Assembly (NCBI GenBank): GCA_036874045.1 | Contig: CM072347.1 | Coordinates: 1,366,501-1,430,500 of the forward strand | DNA length: 64,000 nt | Direction: 5' to 3' | Source: Cymodocea nodosa | Lineage: Eukaryota > Streptophyta > Magnoliopsida > Alismatales > Cymodoceaceae | In this document: positions 62,057 to 64,000 of the stretch, one piece after another | Layout: each line of letters opens with the position of its first letter | How positions within the stretch are numbered: position 1 is the stretch's first letter | The notes under the pieces: generated by a model | Database searches by the model: none | The model's input: the letters and a program-made list of their open reading frames with translations, nothing else | Told to the model about the DNA's origin: nothing | Translations under genes and position numbers: made by a program

Positions 62057-62263
62057 TTACATAACAATCTTCATGTTGCCATACATTTCATCTACTATTT
62101 GTTTTCTTCGTTCTTGCGTCATTTCTAATGTATTATCTATATGTGAAATAATTCCAATTTCTTCATTTTCTAAATCAAATTTAACTAATTCATCTTTTAG
62201 ATCTTTTAATAAATCTACCATGTCAGTTCTACATATAAAATTGTGAAGTAAAAAATAAACCAT
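62057..62263 (-). other. Short open frame of unknown identity
   Basis: 68 codons on the minus strand, in DNA found nowhere else in this window. The composition looks more protein-like than other intergenic frames: acidic and charged, with LLKDLKDELVKFDLENEE and MTQERRKQIVDEMYGN, possibly helical. I do not recognise it. It could be an exon fragment of an unrelated gene, a transposon remnant or chance. No splice partners were identified. Confidence 0.2.
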
Positions 62264-62866
62264 CAGTCACAAAGCCTATTTAGTAACTTTCAGTTAAATA
62301 TTGTTATTCACAAAGAAATTCAGTCATCCATTAGACAGTTCCATAGAATGTAAATAACATCAATTAAACTTTTTAATGTTAATTAATATGAGATTTATCA
62401 TTGATGAACACTAACATTCAGATATTTCGAATATTAATCATTAAGATATTTTTTTTCGTATTCTACACGAATCAATTTCAATGATCTATAAAACTATTTT
62501 TTATTTTCTGAATCAACTAAACATAAAACATTCATAATACTAACAATGATAATATTAATCACGATACAAAATAAACAATATAACATATATAATGAAATAC
62601 GATTTTTATTAAAAATTACAAGAATTGAAATCAGCTAAAACAAATTTATGTCTTAGAAATTTCTCTAGACACGTTAGACATTATTATTTGAAAGTAAAAT
62701 AACTTTTTATATAATAAAAAATATAATTTAAAGGTAAAATAAATTTCCATTTGATTGCCAAACGAACTACCAAACAGACGATATATTTTATGTTTGTTTT
62801 CGTTAAAGTGTTGTTTATTTATTAACCAAATTACATTAGTTCTTCTTCCGTCTATATATCAAACAG
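62264..62866. other. Intergenic with R1 fragment and stray 5'-leader relic
   Basis: AT-rich unique DNA to about 62675, then an R1-type stretch (62685-62775). At 62786-62826, TTTTATGTTTGTTTTCGTTA and AAGTGTTGTTTATTTATTAA match the leader that stands directly before the ATG of B, D, E and F. Here no exon 1 follows; from about 62867 the standard promoter block begins. This looks like the scar of a deleted gene copy. Confidence 0.6.
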
Positions 62867-63817
62867 TAGCCGTAGCAGTGTCGACTTCTCTCTGAGTTTA
62901 AAACCAGTCAATAAACTTTTCTTATCATACAAAATATATAAGAGAAAAAATTAATTTCAAATCATACAAAACCACAACAAAAATCCGTTCATCTCCTCTT
63001 GCACAGGGTGCAAAGGTTGCCCTTGTCCCTCATCGAAGAAATCAATCGTCAATAGTACCAATTCTAGTTGGACTTTTTAAACACACGGCAAATGGCTTCA
63101 AGGAAAACGACGTTGAAAATGAAACATATGTAATGCGTTGTATGAAGCTTTTAAAATAGAAAATGTTAAAAAGTTACATTTAAGAGCTTTTAAAACAAAC
63201 GCGTCTAGCGTCTTCTCTCCGAGAAGTAGAACTGACCCAGCTGAAGGTACGGCACACGTACATGTATGGATGCTGTTTAATTAAAAAGAATGTTGAGGAA
63301 CTTGATATTTAGGAAGTGGAATATCGCATCCACCATGTCCAACCTACCTTCGAATAATTTAGCTAGTCTTCATCATTTTTGCTGAAAACATTATTATTTG
63401 AAACTGAAATAAATTTCTTACCTAAAGGTAAAATTAATTAATAAATTCATTCAGTTGCAAAACCTTAATCAAATTTTTTTATCTTGCAAAACCCATAAGG
63501 GAGATAGAAAATGTTTTGCAGAAGCACAATAAATTAGTTAATAGACCTTAATATATATATATTGGTCCCCATTCCAAAGAAATCAAACGCTAATATTAAT
63601 GCAAATCGAATTTTACCACACATATCGCGATCGGTAGTTTCACGATAAAACTAAAACAATGAAAGTCAAACAAAATTAATAAATCCATTTCCTGGTAACT
63701 TCTCGACTGCCTTTCGAAAGTTGGAAGCGGTGTTGATGTTTGTAATTTCCATATACTTCTTATTTTTATGTTTGCTTTCGTTTAAGTGTTGTTCTATCTA
63801 TTAAAGGTGTAGCAGTG
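62867..63817 (+). repeat. Promoter block of gene F (shortened)
   Basis: It joins the standard block at AGTAGCCGTAGCAGTGTCGA (equivalent to B 9844) and follows it to the ATG. It carries one R1 copy (63391-63545) and a TA run at 63550-63561. The upstream 1.6 kb with R2 is missing. Confidence 0.7.
63208..63357 (+). pseudogene. Relic of exons 1-2 in the promoter of gene F
   Basis: B-type stump (AGGAAGTGGAATATCGC, CCACCATGTCC, CCTTCGAATAA), with one private change (GAGGAACTTGAT for GAGGATCTTGAT). Confidence 0.85.
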
Positions 63818-64000
63818 ATGGATTCAACTCCTCGTTCCTTAGCGTTCTCCCTCCTTCCTTCTTGTACATCTCCAGAGATGATGAGGAAGAAGAGTATTGC
63901 AGGAAAAACAGCAACTCCACCACGCATGTGTTCCTTAGCCTTAATAATCTTCAATATTGCTGCCACTCTCTTCCTCAACCACCACCATGTAATTGCCCAG
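63818..64000 (+). CDS. Gene F: start of a further LRR-malectin receptor kinase (exon 1, cut by window end)
   Basis: The ATG at 63818 opens [20 protein letters not shown] and runs on through the signal helix ([15 protein letters not shown]) to HVIAQ at the window edge. As far as visible it matches exon 1 of gene E, including the NHHHVIAQ end that differs from B (HHHHAIAQ). It should be the next complete array member, but only 61 codons are seen. Confidence 0.85.
   Translation, partial: MDSTPRSLAFSLLPSCTSPEMMRKKSIAGKTATPPRMCSLALIIFNIAATLFLNHHHVIAQ

Noticed and set aside
1-64000. A non-receptor novel system (phage defence, biosynthetic cluster, RNA genes)
   Set aside because: Apart from repeats and old transposon remains, every supportable coding piece belongs to one plant receptor-kinase family; no tRNA, rRNA or enzyme genes were found on either strand.

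Overview
This is nuclear DNA from a flowering plant. It has many short introns with plant-type GT/AG borders, strongly AT-rich intergenic DNA, and no bacterial gene layout. The kinase-end exons are clearly richer in GC than the LRR exons and introns, which may hint at a monocot, but I cannot name the species. Every convincing gene is a member of one family on the + strand: LRR plus malectin-like receptor kinases of the LRR-VIII-2 type (relatives of Arabidopsis At1g56130/At1g56140). They lie head to tail as a tandem array.

Layout. Gene A (46-4861) is the 3' part of a gene cut by the window start and is predicted to be a pseudokinase. Behind it lie a 138-bp duplication of its 3' end and an orphan kinase 3' fragment (about 5518-6130). 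Gene B (10797-19979) is a complete 24-exon gene of 1,059 codons. Gene C (22561-32564), gene D (36711-45828) and gene E (49975-60837) follow. Gene F (63818-64000) is only the start of exon 1. I rebuilt exon borders by hand from splice sites and phase. B, C and D close in frame to their stop codons, and E does so if its damaged exon 11 is skipped.

Architecture. Each gene encodes a signal peptide, an N-terminal cap, an array of 72-nt LRR exons (all phase 2, so symmetric), two 66-nt LRR exons, a malectin-like domain over two main exons, one membrane helix, and an RD-type Ser/Thr kinase over five exons. The products should be plasma-membrane receptors with an extracellular LRR/malectin module and a cytoplasmic kinase. 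The ligand cannot be told from sequence.

History. The array is a mosaic. A block from C exon 13 to the start of D is repeated almost unchanged 13,264 bp downstream, from D exon 13 to the start of E. E combines B-like exons, C/D-like 3' introns and kinase, and an A-like exon 18. Promoters of B, D, E and F carry the same relic of exons 1-2. Intergenic DNA is built from reused AT-rich modules. Broken Ty1/copia remains sit in intron 17 of A and B.

Most notable is variation in LRR number through symmetric exons. D carries two extra, intact-looking LRR exons in intron 3. C has a non-canonical GA donor after LRR exon 6. E has lost the acceptor of LRR exon 11. No tRNA, rRNA, CRISPR array or unrelated protein-coding gene could be supported.
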